From: Salminus brasiliensis | Lineage: Eukaryota; Chordata; Actinopteri; Characiformes; Bryconidae | DNA: 64,000 nt | Assembly: GCF_030463535.1 (NCBI RefSeq) | Contig: NC_132891.1 | Location: forward strand, 6,883,122-6,947,121 | Direction of reading: 5' to 3' | In this document: positions 36,551 through 49,139 of the stretch, one piece after another | Numbering within the stretch: the stretch's first letter is position 1 | Layout: the number at the start of each line of letters is the position of its first letter | The notes under the pieces: generated by a model | What the model was told of the DNA's origin: nothing | Database searches by the model: none | What the model saw: the letters and a program-made list of their open reading frames with translations, nothing else | Position numbers and translations under genes: made by a program

Positions 36551-37474
36551 ATTCCCAAATACCGCACACAGTTACATTGGCCACATATTTGTGTTGCAAT
36601 GAGTGCTAGCTCATCCAGGAAGGCATCAAAGGTTCCAGGAGAACACAGAAGGACGTGCAGGTCATACAGCAAGGGATGCTGGTGGAAGCTGGTGGAAAAC
36701 ACTACTAACCATAAGAAGCAGAAAAGTATCTGGACGGTCTAAGCCTTTTGGGATAATGTTCCAGGGACAGACCAGTCTGAGGTGTGACCCGTTGGACTAT
36801 CCAAGAGCCTTTGTCATATCTGTTGGGGCTTCCTCAAGGCTCCTCGGTGTACTCAGTAGAGCCATGAGTTGTGAGATGTAAAGCACTCTTAATGTGGGTT
36901 ATGTAAGAAATGCATCGGGACAGAGGACAATAGTGCTAACTGGATGGTCTGGATACAGAGGAAATAGGGCTTGGACCAGGGTTGGACTGATGAATTCTGG
37001 TCCAGAAGCTGGTTTTAATGCACAGGCAAGGAGCAAAACAGGCTCTATATGATCACGCTTAGGGGAACTACCACTCTCCAGAGTCAGAAGCTCTCTATTT
37101 GCACGCATCCTGTTTTCTTTGTTCAATATTGGGATATGGAGCAAATAACCAGAACTGGATTCTTTCGCCTAGGAACAAACACGCTCTCCATCTCTCCCTG
37201 CTCTAAGCCTGTTGTCATGGGAACATGAACTAAGAAATGAGAATCTTTCCCCCTCCTTTTTCTCAAACATCTTCAGTCAATGTGAAACTGAACAGCACAT
37301 CAATTCATCCTGAGCACAGAGTGCAAACACTTAGCCGTGCTATCTCAGATGCTATCTGCTGTGATGCTTCCATTCCACCATGATGTTCTTTTTTGTGAAT
37401 ATGCTTGTGCAGAGAGCAGTGGTAGATGCACTTCTACAGCACTAACAAGTGACCTGCCAGCTTTATCCACAAAC
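36551..37474. other. Intergenic DNA; no gene seen
   Basis: Short ORFs only, without recognisable domains. AGGCATCAAAGGTTCCAGGA and following text may be remnant Tc1-like material, but this is not secure. Confidence 0.3.
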
Positions 37475-37477
37475 GCT

Positions 37478-37525
37478 ATATTGACGAAAGTAATGGGACA
37501 CCTGCTCATTCATTAATTCCAACTT
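37478..37525 (-). mobile_element. MITE-like family terminal fragment, reversed
   Basis: TATATTGACGAAAGTAATGG then GACACCTGCTCATTCATTAA: one end only, adjoining the GGTCA-rich block. Confidence 0.65.
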
Positions 37526-37529
37526 TGTT

Positions 37530-37970
37530 ATAATGGTCAACCAGCATTGGGTCATGCAGTTTGTGCAACAAGCTGGTCATACTTGTTTGGTTCAACTGGT
37601 CTCACTGGTGGATCCGCATGGTCAACCAGTACGATGATGGTAATGCTAGTTGTCAGGTTGGTCAACCACCTTGGTCATGCTGATCAACCACTATGGTCAT
37701 GCCGTTTGTGCAACAAGTTGGTCATACTGGTTTGGTCAAACTGGTATCATTGGTGGATCAGTGTGGTAGTGCTTGTCAACCAGCACAATGATGGTAATGC
37801 TAGTTGTCAGGTTGGTCAACCACCTTGGTCATGCTGATGAACCACTATGGTCATGCAGTTTGTGCAACAAGTTGTCTTGAGTATGGTCATGATGGTCAAA
37901 CCACCTTGGCCATGCCCCTTATGCAACAGCTTGGTCATGTTAGTCATGCTGATAGACCAATAACCATCAA
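37530..37970. repeat. GGTCA-rich repeat with internal tandem copies
   Basis: TTTGTGCAACAAG(C/T)TGGTCATACT and AATGCTAGTTGTCAGGTTGG occur in near-identical copies about 150 bp apart (37558/37704 and 37651/37795). Same family as 3290-4035. Confidence 0.8.
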
Positions 37971-38565
37971 ACTCACACACAAAAAACATACAATATTCTG
38001 GTTTCCCACTATCTTTAAAACACCACCCTCAGTTGGAACCTGGGACCAGGAGCCAAGGGCTTGACCTGCTGGGCCCAGATTCCACAGACCCTTCTAACTG
38101 GACAACCGCTAGTGACATTTATATGGCCTCTGCTTTGTACAGGCTGCGTGGGTCATGGCATTTGAATTGCTGGTGGTTGTAATCCTTTCAGGCAAGTCCT
38201 GCAGCTTGACCTCACTCTGCTACGCCTCAAAACGGCTGCGTATCCAGAATACAAGAATAGACCCAGCAGGTGCTGAGAATGTGGGTTAAGACAAAAACAC
38301 ACACACACACACATTGTAGCTGAGCACAATGGAGAAAACACCACATCTGGTTGTGTTAGTCAGCCAAGAACTGAATGTTCTGTGTTTCAGTTTCGGAATA
38401 GAAATCAACTGTATGGAGTATTTTATTTAAATGTAATTGTATAATTAATTACATATTTAATTATGTGATAAATTACTGTGGGTCGGCAGGTTGGAGTCAG
38501 CGCTTTTAATAACTCAATGCTAAATAATGACAAAATGTATCTATGTAATACATTATATAACAAAA

Positions 38566-39090
38566 TACGCTATATGTCCAAATGTTTGTGGACACCCCTT
38601 TAAATTAATGCATTCAGCTACTTTGCACATATTGCTGACACAGATGTATAAATGCACCCACACAGCTTGTCTAGTCTCTGTAGAGAATTACTACCAATAG
38701 AATAGGACACTCTGGAGTGGATAAACATGAACCTATTGGCACCAAGCATAATGCCAAGTGTCTCCACTGCCCTCCAGCAGTGGAACTGTGTTCTCTGGAA
38801 TGAAGGTTGGTGCTCCTCCAGTACTTTTGGGATAAGTTGGCAGGTTGAGGATGGAGTTGGGTGGTGATCATTATCCAACATCCTGAACTCACTGATGCTT
38901 TTGTCATCTCGATGCAATCCAATCATCACAGCAATGCTCCTTTAAAATCTAGTAGAAAGCCACCTTCCATGGACAGTAGAGACAGTTACGCCAACAAGCA
39001 GGATACACTTTTTATACCCTTGATTTTGGGAAGAATGAATGAATGAATGAGGAGGTGTCCCAATACTTTTGTCCATACAGTGCATGTCCT
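38566..39090 (+). mobile_element. MITE-like family copy, near full length
   Basis: Starts ACGCTATATGTCCAAATGTT and ends TGTCCCAATACTTTTGTCC plus ATACAGTGCATG; all internal blocks are present. Confidence 0.85.
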
Positions 39091-39615
39091 TGTCCTTACA
39101 AATCTGAGCTTATGAATTATAGACATAAAGGGTTACAAAAGATTGGGCTGTTTGCTTTTCCTTCAATCCCTGTCTGAAAAGGCATCTCGTTATATTGTAT
39201 TCCATCGTTTTTATAGCATCTTCAAAGCACTAACAGTAACAAGACAGTTGATCATTCCCTGCTGTCCAGCAGACAGTATGGTCACAGTTATCTATCAAGC
39301 AACGAGAGTCATATCTCCCATCCACTGCATTGCTCATTAGGCTGAAGGCCTTTCTAATGGTGGCCCAGTAATTAGTGCCATAAATAAGGCGATCTCCTCT
39401 GAACCTCCATCACTGCACCACAAAAGGAATGCCAGTGGCAGATAAAAGAGACGTGTTTAATCAACGGCACAGCCAGGTAGGACGATATAAATCCCTGTTA
39501 CTATGCAACACAGAAGCTGGGAGACAGTCATGCCTGGCATTGTGGTTTCCTGAGCAGAGATTTTTCACCTCGTTCAATGAGTGCCGACATCACAGACTAC
39601 ACAACACCAATACAC

Positions 39616-39616
<1 letters not shown>

Positions 39617-39664
<48 letters not shown>
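39617..39664 (+). repeat. (TC)n microsatellite
   Basis: Uninterrupted TC dinucleotides for 24 units. Confidence 0.97.
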
Positions 39665-39667
<3 letters not shown>

Positions 39668-40039
39668 GCTGAATATAAAAAAAGAGGATGTAGTGACAGG
39701 TATGACATGCTCTTTCAAAGCTGCTGTAGAGTATGGTTGCCAGATATAGTGGCCCAGCTTGCTTGACTTGCTGCCAGGCTGTTAATTGCTACACTGAAAT
39801 AATTCATTGATGCATCGAATTAGCTTGATTCAAACATGTACACCATCTCTATATTACTGAATTAGGGTTTGAGCTTTTAGGATTTCTAGAACAGGATGTC
39901 TGACTTCTAATTCTAGGCTAGGATGGATGACTAATTATAGAAACATAAAGTGTGTTAGCAATAACCAACGCTATTATTATTCATTAAATATTCTCATTGT
40001 TTTTCTTAATGGCTGCTAGATTTGACTGCTAACATCCTT

Positions 40040-40345
40040 GTAATCACCTGGGATGCCCTAGCAACCACCTAGCAACACTGTGGTAATCACCCAGACCCAC
40101 CACCTAGTAATACCCCGAAAATCCTCTTAGACAACAATAGAAACAGCTAAGCAATACCCAAGCAACCACCTGATATACCTGAAATACCAAAATAACCTAT
40201 TGGCAACACCCTGGCAGCCACCTTGCTAATTTTTAAAAACTACTTAGGAACAACATCCTAGCGATCACCAAAAGTACCATAGCAGGTCCCTCAGCAACAC
40301 CAGGTCCTAACAACCATGAGACCATAGCAACCACCTTATAACACC
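40040..40345 (+). repeat. Degenerate AGCAACCACC tandem repeat
   Basis: About a dozen imperfect units such as CTAGCAACCACCTAGCAAC, AAGCAACCACC and ATAGCAACCACC, 20-30 bp apart. Confidence 0.75.
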
Positions 40346-40349
40346 CTTG

Positions 40350-40620
40350 ACTCTCTCAATTTTCTTTCTCATCCACTCAGCATTGGTCAGTTTCTGACCA
40401 CAGGGCCATTGCTTGGACCAGGTAGTATTTGGTTGGTGGACCATTCTCAGCACCCGACATGGCGGTGTGGAACTGGTGGTCTCAGAGCTACGTTGAGAAT
40501 TGTATAGAGCTCTGGTTCTTAACCATGGTCCTGAACGATCCTCTGCTCTGCACATTTTAGTGGGTTCCTGCTGTAAGAAAGCGACAAGAGTGTACGCAAG
40601 GTCAGGATGTCCAACTACAA
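40350..40620. mobile_element. DNA transposon fragments
   Basis: TTTGGTTGGTGGACCATTCT CAGCACCCGACATGG and then GGTTCTTAACCATGGTCCTG and CTCTGCACATTTTAG resemble ends of common fish non-autonomous elements. AGCGACAAGAGTGTACGC, AAGGTCAGGATGTCC at 40575 is a scrap of the MITE-like family. Confidence 0.4.
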
Positions 40621-41054
40621 TACTTCAGAGAGAGCAAGGCCAAGGCAATCTTAGACTGACCTGGCACTTGAATCATCGGATCATAGTGGCAGTACCATAG
40701 TCCATTGGACCACTCTGAACCCCTTGGGCTGGGAAGCCATTTTTTTTTTTATAGAAGTGTACAAAGTAATACACTAATCCTGCTTAGAGATGTTGACTGT
40801 TCGGCTTTTTGGAGATCAGCCCATTCACCTAACTATTCACAGTAATAGATATTTTGAGCTGGTATGCCCAAACTGCCACTGTACCACATACAGCATGTCG
40901 GAAAGAATCAAGTTGGCTGTTTTTCCGCTTTATTCTAACTGGATTAGGAACATTGGGGTTGGAACATGGGAGCAGAAATACTAAAATACTGGTTCTTGGA
41001 GTGAACCTGGCCCTGAAGACAACAGTTATTGTCACTGTCCAATGAAAAACCTCC

Positions 41055-41250
41055 AAAATCTCTAAAATGGTGACTTTACAGGAGAAGACAAAAATGGTCT
41101 TAACTTTGAATGGAAGTCAATGTAAAATGAGAGCTTATTCTAAGTCATTTAGAGCATCTCTATTGGTCCATTCATCCAGAATTATTTACGCAGTGTACAG
41201 AACCATGGAGAAAACTGACAAAAAAACAGACAAAAATGGAGATACATGTA
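41055..41250 (+). repeat. Dispersed repeat D copy
   Basis: GTGACTTTACAGGAGAAGAC, GGAAGTCAATGTAAAATGAG, CTATTGGTCCATTCATCC and ACTGACAAAAA follow the order seen at 13152 and 50090. Confidence 0.7.
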
Positions 41251-41523
41251 TATATATACAACCCACACTTACAATACACACACACACTCTCACACATAAA
41301 GATATAATCTAATCTCATTAGCGCATCACTAATATGTTCTAGCTGCAGCAAAGTCCCAGTGAGAAGTGGTCTGTCACACCTGCATCCAAATGGAGTCGTC
41401 TTAAACGCTTCCTTCCCACATTGTAATAAACAGCCTGTGCCAACAATAGCCTCCCACACTTATTTATGTTCGAGTGATTTTAAGCAGTAATTATAGGCTG
41501 CTGTTTTAATCTCCCTTTATCTC

Positions 41524-41526
<3 letters not shown>

Positions 41527-41570
<44 letters not shown>
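41527..41570 (+). repeat. (CT)n microsatellite
   Basis: Uninterrupted CT dinucleotides for 22 units. Confidence 0.97.
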
Positions 41571-41578
<8 letters not shown>

Positions 41579-41744
41579 CTTACAGATACACACATACACA
41601 CAGGCTCAGAGGAACCATGATACTGCTGTAACTCTCACAAGTGGAAGCACTGGCTTTCACTAATGAAGAACAGCTTGGGCAGAGCCTTCAATCTGTCTGC
41701 TGGAAATGGAAGCCAAGGCCCAGTGCTGTTCCTGCGGCCCAATG

Positions 41745-42110
41745 CTGAAGTGTGTGTGTGTGTGTGTTTGTGCCTGTGTAAATCTGTCAGCAGTGTGCAG
41801 AGAAAGAGGCCGAGGGTGTGCTCAGCTAAATCAGGCCGAGAAAAGCCACACACAGCTATGAATCAGAGCATGGAACGTGAGAGGATGAACACACACACAA
41901 ACACACACACATACACACACACACACACATTGTAATTGTTTTGAAGCAAGCAATATGGGAAATATACACTCTTGAATAATACACACAACTACCCCCAGTG
42001 TATCGCACTGAAACATGCACACACACAAACACAAGGTAATTGTATTGAAGTTGTATTGATGTCCCCCGTTGTGTTTGAATTGAAATACACACACACACAC
42101 ACACACAGGA
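41745..42110. repeat. CA/TG simple-sequence cluster
   Basis: (TG)n at about 41750-41768, (CA)n at 41890-41931, 42018-42032 and 42086-42108. The sequence AATTGTTTTGAAG(C) recurs after the first CA run and, as AATTGTATTGAAG, after the second, suggesting a duplicated unit. Confidence 0.85.
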
Positions 42111-42439
42111 GGACTGCAGTATTCTTTATTAGCTTCCTGCATTCTGCTTACTGATATGTAAACCTATAGAATTTCATTAATGTATTGTCTGGATCTAAAA
42201 ATATCACAGACATTCTGAGTGCCACAGCATGTGGTGTATAAAGTGTGCGTATGAAGTGATTGCTTTTAGATCTTTAACCCCTTAAATAGCAATTGGTCCG
42301 CCAGCAGGCCGACAGTGTTATTACAGACCACTATTACCAAAGAACAGCTCCACCAGTTTCTACACAAGTGCCTGTAGCTACTGAATAATGTGCCTTAGTG
42401 TGTAATAAACCTTGGAGAGTTAAGGGTTTAAGCCCACAC

Positions 42440-42610
42440 ATCAATACTTTCATAATTTACATCAGTTTCATAGGCCCCAGAATAGAACCTTGTGGCACTC
42501 CACAAAATCTATTAAGCTAAAGGCTGTACAATAGCCTTCACTTTAGGATTAAGAACTGAATCATTAACCTATGGTTTAAATGGTTGAACAAAATGTCATA
42601 CTAGAAAGGA
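42440..42610 (+). mobile_element. Possible LINE fragment, second copy
   Basis: ATCAGTTTCATAGGCCCCAG AATAGAACCTTGTGGCACTCC and GGATTAAGAACTGAATCATTAA parallel 30860-31000; one frame reads FIGPRIEPCGTP. Confidence 0.35.
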
Positions 42611-43221
42611 GAGCCTTATCACTCAGCCCAAAACACGACATTCAATCATCTGTTTGAAAACGTAATTATCCATTTTAACTTGAAGTGTTGCAGGATTTAT
42701 AACAGCAAAAACACTGTGGTAGAGAAAGCCAATTTTATAACTGCCAAAATGGATTAAGGTATAATTGTTAGTTGTTGTTTTTTTTATCATGATTGAAAAC
42801 TGCATGATGACTGCATGTTTGTGGTCCTGCAATCTGTCCAGCAGATCTATTGGGTTTCCAGGCAGGACTTTACTAGGCCTCTCCAAAACAGATTCTCAGC
42901 TTTTCAGATGTGGATTTCCCTTTCTGCTTTGGATCATTGTCTTGCTGCGTAACCCAATCATGCTGCAGCCTCAGGTCGTGGAGAGATTAATCAGAGTCTA
43001 CTTAAAAATTCTGTAATACAGAACAGAATTCGTGGGTTGTTTAAATTAAAAAAGTTCTCCAGTCGTCACACTACCACCACCATGTTTGAAAGTTCTGTAT
43101 GGTGTTCCCACTCTGAAATGCAGGGGGCAGTCATTTTTTGGCATTGTAGATTTGCATGTTGGATCACATACAAACATTACATTAAAACAGACTACTGCCA
43201 AATGTAAGATCCACAAAAATA

Positions 43222-43725
43222 CACAGATCGGCCACACCATTAATACCATTGATAGATTAAGGGTATTACCTGTGACATGTGTTAAGGGTTGGATATCTTA
43301 TTACAATATATTAAGCAGTAAAAATGCTCAAGTGTAAGGATGTGACAGACTTAGACAAGTGTCAAATTGTGATGTCTAGATGACTGGGCCAGAACATCTC
43401 CAAAAACATCAGGCAGGTCTTGTGAGGTGTTCTGGATTTGCAGTGGTCAGTACCTACCAAAAGTGGTTCAAGAAAGAACCTCCTGTGAACTAATTTCTTG
43501 GAAACTCCAAGGACTCATTGATGTGCTCTGTGGAGGCCTCACTTCACAACTTATAGGTCTTAAAAGAATCTGTTGTCAGTATCTTGGTGTCATATACCAC
43601 AGGACACCTTCAAAAGTCTTGTGGAATCCATGCCTCGGATGGTCAGATCTGTTGTGGCGGCACAAGGGGGGACCTACACATCATAAGCCAGATGGTCTTA
43701 ATGTCATGACTGATCAGTGTGTTTT
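43222..43725 (+). mobile_element. Tc1-like element, decayed and internally deleted
   Basis: The ends ACAGATCGGCCACACCATTA and TTAATGTCATGACTGATCAG TGTG form an imperfect terminal inverted repeat. The body keeps GTCAGTACCTACCAAAAGTG GTTCAAG and the 3' transposase-derived text GGAATCCATGCCTCGGATGG and GGCACAAGGGGGGACC. The 104-codon ORF inside (43427-43741) is a relic and not a functional transposase. Confidence 0.75.
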
Positions 43726-44439
43726 ATTCATGGAAAGATGATGAGCACAATTCAATGCATCACTTTTGTCAGTGTAGCTTTATCAAGTTCAGAGTATCAC
43801 ACCAGGGATGATGGAAAGTAACTGCAGACAAAGCCAGAGAGAGAATGAGACAGAGAGAGGGGAAAGGAGGTGCCATGCCAAGGCTGTCCCTGGAGCGCAG
43901 ATCCTGTGTAATTAAAGAGCACAATGGGGAGGGGGCACAAGGCAGACGAATGCGCCAGCGAAACAGCACACAAATGTCAATGTCACACACTCATAAAACA
44001 CAGAGAACTCTCTCAGACACAGACATGCACACACTGTCTCGGCTCAGAAGGAGACGGCAGCAGAGAGACACTGAAAATGGTAGAAAGCAGCTCATCCAAC
44101 AACAACAACAAAAAAAACGAGAGTCAGTGCTGGGAGGCTGGAAGACGATTTGCACTGGGCTAAAAATTCAATACAGTGTCTGAAGCCTGATGAAAACCCA
44201 CTGCAGAGTAACAAGCAAATGTGCACAGCATTTTCATATGAAAACCCTACAGTTCTGTCAGTATTCTGTCAATTTGATCTATTCCGGTCAGTAATTGTAG
44301 TGATGTGATGGTTTTCATTCATGTGCAAATGATGCACACATCTAAACTGACTCAATGCAATGCACCACTGTTTTCTGTCCTTTTTATATGGACAGTAAAA
44401 GCCTCATATTAAACTATAGAGATCTATTAATAATAACAT

Positions 44440-44720
44440 TGCTGTGATGTTCTGTGGCTGCGTCTCACCATTCCCTCCCCTCATTTTCGATTTTAGCCAA
44501 TTCTGCTGCTTAATTCCGAACACATGCACAGGGATGCTCAGGACAATCATTTCCCTCCGTATTTGCATTCTGGCTGCATTTCAATAACTCCCCGCTCCTG
44601 TCCTCTCGTATAGCCAGCTGGATAATGACATGAGTGAGAATGCCTGGGGAAAAAGCGACCAAATCACAAGCCATGCAATTTTAATGCATCCACAGTATCC
44701 ATAAGCCTGTGGACTGTTCA
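44440..44720. promoter_or_regulatory. Non-repetitive block with octamer-like site
   Basis: Contains ATTTGCAT (POU octamer-like, about 44560) and ATGCAATTTTAATGCAT within non-repetitive DNA. A conserved noncoding element is possible; this is inference. Confidence 0.25.
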
Positions 44721-44869
44721 TTTCTCAAGCAATTTCTAAAAAACAAACAGAGCCTATTTGCACAGGATGGCGAGGTGTAGGATGCCTCACTGTATTTGCT
44801 TTACATACCATTTAAAAATGACCACCATCAGATGAGTACATTACACAGTATTTGGTGTCATTTTATGTC

Positions 44870-45286
44870 TCAATACATTTTGGAATATGCTGTAAAAGCT
44901 CCAGCTTCATTTAGCAGAGTCAAATTTTGGGCAGCGTTGTGTTCCAAAAACGGTCCACTTAGCTTAACACCATGAAATCTGCCAAACCCCAAAGGCTCCT
45001 TGCGAATTCCCACAACTAGAAGAGCAGAAAAAGGAAACAAAAGCAAGAGCATGTTGGTATGAAGCAGGACGAAAGTGGACAGAAGAAAGGCATGCTTGAC
45101 CAGATGGGCCAGGCCACGCAGTGATAGAGCAGCAGATGTCCAGAGAAGTCTGAGCACTCTGTTGTTGCCCTTGAGCCTAACAGGGCTTAGCACACACTCT
45201 GAAAGCCAGCACTGTGGGCCAGTGTACCTGAGCCCAGGTCCATAGCGTCTGAGCCAGTTCTCCACATCTGCTCTTAACCACTGCAA
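44870..45286 (-). other. Unrecognised ORF beside the minisatellite
   Basis: A 138-codon minus-strand frame beginning MQWLRADVENWLRRYGPGLR with a hydrophobic middle (LLSTFVLLHTNMLLLLFPFS). A similar but shorter text (VDVENWLRYTVPQCWPS) reads from about 47370 to 47290 on the other side of the minisatellite, so the frame is at least partly repeat-derived. I do not recognise it and do not call it a gene. Confidence 0.2.
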
Positions 45287-45296
45287 AACCTTTCAG

Positions 45297-47420
45297 AATA
45301 ACCTCCTGACCACTGCTGACCTCTCCACATTAGCTCTTAACCACTGCTGATCCTTCCACACTAGCACTCAACCACTGCATAACCTCTTCATATTAGCTCT
45401 AACCACTGCTAACTTCTCCACATACCACTGCGAACCTTTCCACATCATCATTTACCTCTCTACATTATTAATTACCACTGTTAACCCCTCTACATTATCA
45501 CTAACCACTTTTAACCTCTCTACATTATTAATTACCACTGTTAACCCCTCTACATTATCACTAACCACTTTTAACCTCTCTACATTATTAATTACCACTG
45601 TTAACCCCTCTACATTATCACTAACCACTTTAAACCTCTCTACATTATTAATTACCACTGTTAACCCCTCTACATTATCACTATCCACTTTAAACCTCTC
45701 TACATTATTAATTACCACTGTTAACCCCTCTACATTATGACTAACCACTTTTAACCTCTCTTCATTATCACTAACCACTTTTAACCTCTCTACATTATTA
45801 ATTACCACTGTTAACCCCTCTACATTATCACTAACCACTTTTAACCTCTCTACATTATTAATTACCACTGTTAACCCCTCTACATTATCACTAACCACTT
45901 TTAACCTCTCTTCATTATCACTAACCACTTTTAACCTCTCTGCATTATCACTAACCACTTTTAACCTCTGCATTATTAATTATCACTGTTAACCCCTCTA
46001 CATTATCACTAACCACTTTTAACCTCTCTTCATTATCACTAACCACTTTTAACCTCTCTACATTATTAATTATCACTGTTAACCCCTCTACATTATCACT
46101 AACCACTTTTAACCTCTCTACATTATTAATTACCACTGTTAACCTCTCTACATTATCACTAACCACTTTTAACCTCTCTGCATTATCACTAACCACTTTT
46201 AGCCTCTGCATTATTAATTATCACTGTTAACCCCTCTACATTATCACTAACCACTTTTAACCTCTCTACATTATTAATTACCACTGTTAACCCCTCTACA
46301 TTATCACTAACCACTTTTAACCTCTCTACATTATTAATTACCACTGTTAACCCCTCTACATTATCACTAACCACTTTAAACCTCTCTACATTATTAATTA
46401 CCACTGTTAACCCCTCTACATTATCACTAACCACTTTTAACCTCTCTACATTATTAATTACCACTGTTAACCCCTCTACATTATCACTAACCACTTTTAA
46501 CCTCTCTTCATTATCACTAACCACTTTTAACCTCTGCATTATTAATTATCACTGTTAACCCCTCTACATTATCACTAACCACTTTTAACCTCTCTACATT
46601 ATTAATTATCACTGTTAACCCCTCTACATTATCACTAACCACTTTTAACCTCTCTACATTATTAATTACCACTGTTAACCTCTCTACATTATCACTAACC
46701 ACTTTTAACCTCTCTGCATTATCACTAACCACTTTTAGCCTCTGCATTATTAATTATCACTGTTAACCCCTCTACATTATCACTAACCACTTTTAACCTC
46801 TCTACATTATTAATTACCACTGTTAACCCCTCTACATTATCACTAACCACTTTTAACCTCTCTACATTATTAATTACCACTGTTAACCCCTCTACATTAT
46901 CACTAACCACTTTAAACCTCTCTACATTATTAATTACCACTGTTAACCCCTCTACATTATCACTAACCACTTTTAACCTCTCTACATTATTAATTACCAC
47001 TGTTAACCCCTCTACATTATCACTAACCACTTTTAACCTCTCTTCATTATCACTAACCACTTTTAACCTCTGCATTATTAATTATCACTGTTAACCCCTC
47101 TACATTATCACTAACCACTTTTAACCTCTCTACATTATTAATTATCACTGTTAACCCCTCTACATTATCACTAACCACTTTTAACCTCTCTACATTATCA
47201 TTAACCACTTTTAACTTCTCTACATTATCGCTAACCACTGCTAACCTCTCTAAATTATCACTAACCACAGCTAGTGTTGTTCATGAGCCCCACATGGCTT
47301 AGCAAACACACTGAGGGCCAGCACTGTGGGACAGTGTATCTAAGCCAGTTCTCCACATCCACTCCTCATCACTGCTAACCTCTCTGCATTATCACTAACC
47401 ACTGCTAACCTCTCCCCATA
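45297..47420 (-). repeat. 30/60-bp minisatellite with 536-bp higher-order period
   Basis: Core 45446-47272 alternates two 30-bp half-units, one with TTAATTACCACTGTTAACCC and one with ATCACTAACCACTTTTAACC, making 60-bp dimers, about 60 half-units in all. Edges (45297-45445 and 47340-47420) hold more diverged ancestral units. The frames at 46189-46539 and 46725-47075 (minus) translate identically over 116 codons, 536 bp apart. Open frames result from 30-bp periodicity. Confidence 0.97.
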
Positions 47421-47555
47421 TCTCCTCCTCAAGTACTACAGAACCCTCAGCTAACCCCTATCCTTACTACTACTACTGCTATGACCCACTTTTACAGCAC
47501 TCAACCAGTCCGCAGCTCTCTTAGTGCCCTGGATTACTGCTGGATTCATCAGCCA

Positions 47556-47985
47556 TCACCCTGACTGGTGTGGTTTAAAGTATTGGTCCTTGCTAAGCAT
47601 TTGACTGAATGTGGGATCTGACCAGTGTGCTGATTTCAACACATGTATGGCAAAAGCAGGATAAAGCTCCAAATGCAGATGGTAAATAGCATCCACTACT
47701 CTACACAGACCCATTGCTTCATATCCCACACTAATGCTGCATGTTTTAATGGACCTGCTTAATACTCCTAACATATGGTGAACTGGAGAGGCGCTCTTGG
47801 CAACAGCATCACACTTTCGCAACATGTGAACCATTCTCTTCCACACTCTAGTGGACACAAAGAGTCCTGCAATCGGGTCAGCAGCAGTATCTGCTGCAGA
47901 GTCACTGTCTTTTTCCTTAGTGTCTACTGAGTTAGTGTCTGTTGAGCTTCCCTCCAGCCTTTCTGCGGCTGTGTTGCTCTGATAT
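47556..47985 (-). pseudogene. Unrecognised protein-like segment, possible gene relic
   Basis: A minus-strand frame of about 143 codons, entered directly from a MITE copy. It has an acidic Ser/Asp-rich start (SVDTKEKDSDSAADTAAD) then a complex, helix-prone region including VWKRMVHMLRKCDAVAKSAS and VVDAIYHLHLELYPAFAIHV, ending before a stop at 47556. Composition is diverse, unlike the neighbouring repeats. The apparent ATG lies within the MITE, so no real start is visible. It could be an exon, a truncated gene copy, or part of an uncharacterised transposon. Confidence 0.3.
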
Positions 47986-48470
47986 AGTGTCTTGAAAGTG
48001 GAAAGCAGACACAGCTTGTCTTGTCCCTGTAGAGAAGTCATGCCAATAGAATAGGACTCTCTGGAGCAGATAAACATGAACCTACTGGCACCATGTCTAT
48101 TGCCAGGCCTGGACTAGAGGCATATAAAGCCCCTCAGCATGAAACTGTGGAGCAGTAGACCTATGCAGTAGACCTATGCAGTAGACCTATGCATGCTGGA
48201 ACAATGGTTGGTGCTCCATCCAATATATTTGGTATGATTTGGGGAGTTGGGGATGAGGTGGGATGGTGATCATCTCCAACATCCTGACCTCACTAACACT
48301 CAAATTTGCATTTAAATCTTCACAGCAATCCTATAAAATCTACTCCGGACAGTAAAGACAGTTACTCCAACAAAAGCAGGATAAACTTTCTTTTAATACC
48401 CTGGATATTAGAATGAACTATGAATGAACTGGTGTCCCAATACTTTTGTCAACATAGTGTATGTTTATTA
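47985..48470 (+). mobile_element. MITE-like family copy
   Basis: From ACACAGCTTGTCTTGTCC to GTCCCAATACTTTTGTCAAC plus ATAGTGTATG. It includes a local triplication of AGTAGACCTATGC at 48154-48190. Confidence 0.8.
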
Positions 48471-49135
48471 GTATTAGTAGTACTGCTGTTGTTGTAAATA
48501 GACAACACTACAGAGGCTGGCTTCTGCTATTATGGTTTTAGCTAAGCTTTGTCCATGTATGTTGAAAACCAGGTGACGTACAGAGTCAAAGCTGTGCCAT
48601 TTTTTCTGACATAATACGGTCAGTGACTCCTTTCAACTTCACTTTAGAATTTAATAAGTAATAAATAATACATGACATGACATTAAAACCAGAATGTAAA
48701 ATCTGTATTACCCTTTACAGGAACTTTATAGAAGGATTTACAGGCCTATCAAGAGGGAGTGGAGAGGTGGTGCCCCCTGCTGGCCTTATTTATATATTCA
48801 TGAAAGTAGTTGAGCCATACATAGAAAATATATGTAGCACTAAATAGGAGCAGGGTTAACACCCCTCAGTATTCATCCATGAGGGCTTCAAGGAGGCCCA
48901 ATAAACAGAGCTGCATATAGAACAGTGCAAACGTCTTGGGCCATCATAACTAATGTTTCAGACTAATTTCAGATCAATAAATGTGTCTGTGCCTGTAAAC
49001 ACTGCATAACAGGATAACTATACAACTGTACATAAACACAGTCAGTAATCAGAACATGCGGCTGGTCAGAGGCATTGATATGCTGGTTAGAAGAACTCAG
49101 GCCTGGTTGCTGACTTCTCTGTGAACTCCAGCCAC
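48471..49135. other. Intergenic DNA; no gene seen
   Basis: GGTGCCCCCTGCTGGCC at about 48768 resembles a short fish repeat tail. Nothing coding is recognised. Confidence 0.35.
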
Positions 49136-49139
49136 ACTC

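Noticed and set aside
43427..43741. Functional Tc1-like transposase
   Set aside because: Only a short decayed 3' portion remains; catalytic region is missing.
45452..47268. Long minus-strand ORFs of repeating RLKVVSDNVEGLTVVINNVE
   Set aside because: They are translations of a minisatellite with a 30-bp (multiple of three) period; no start context, splice sites or non-repeat domain.
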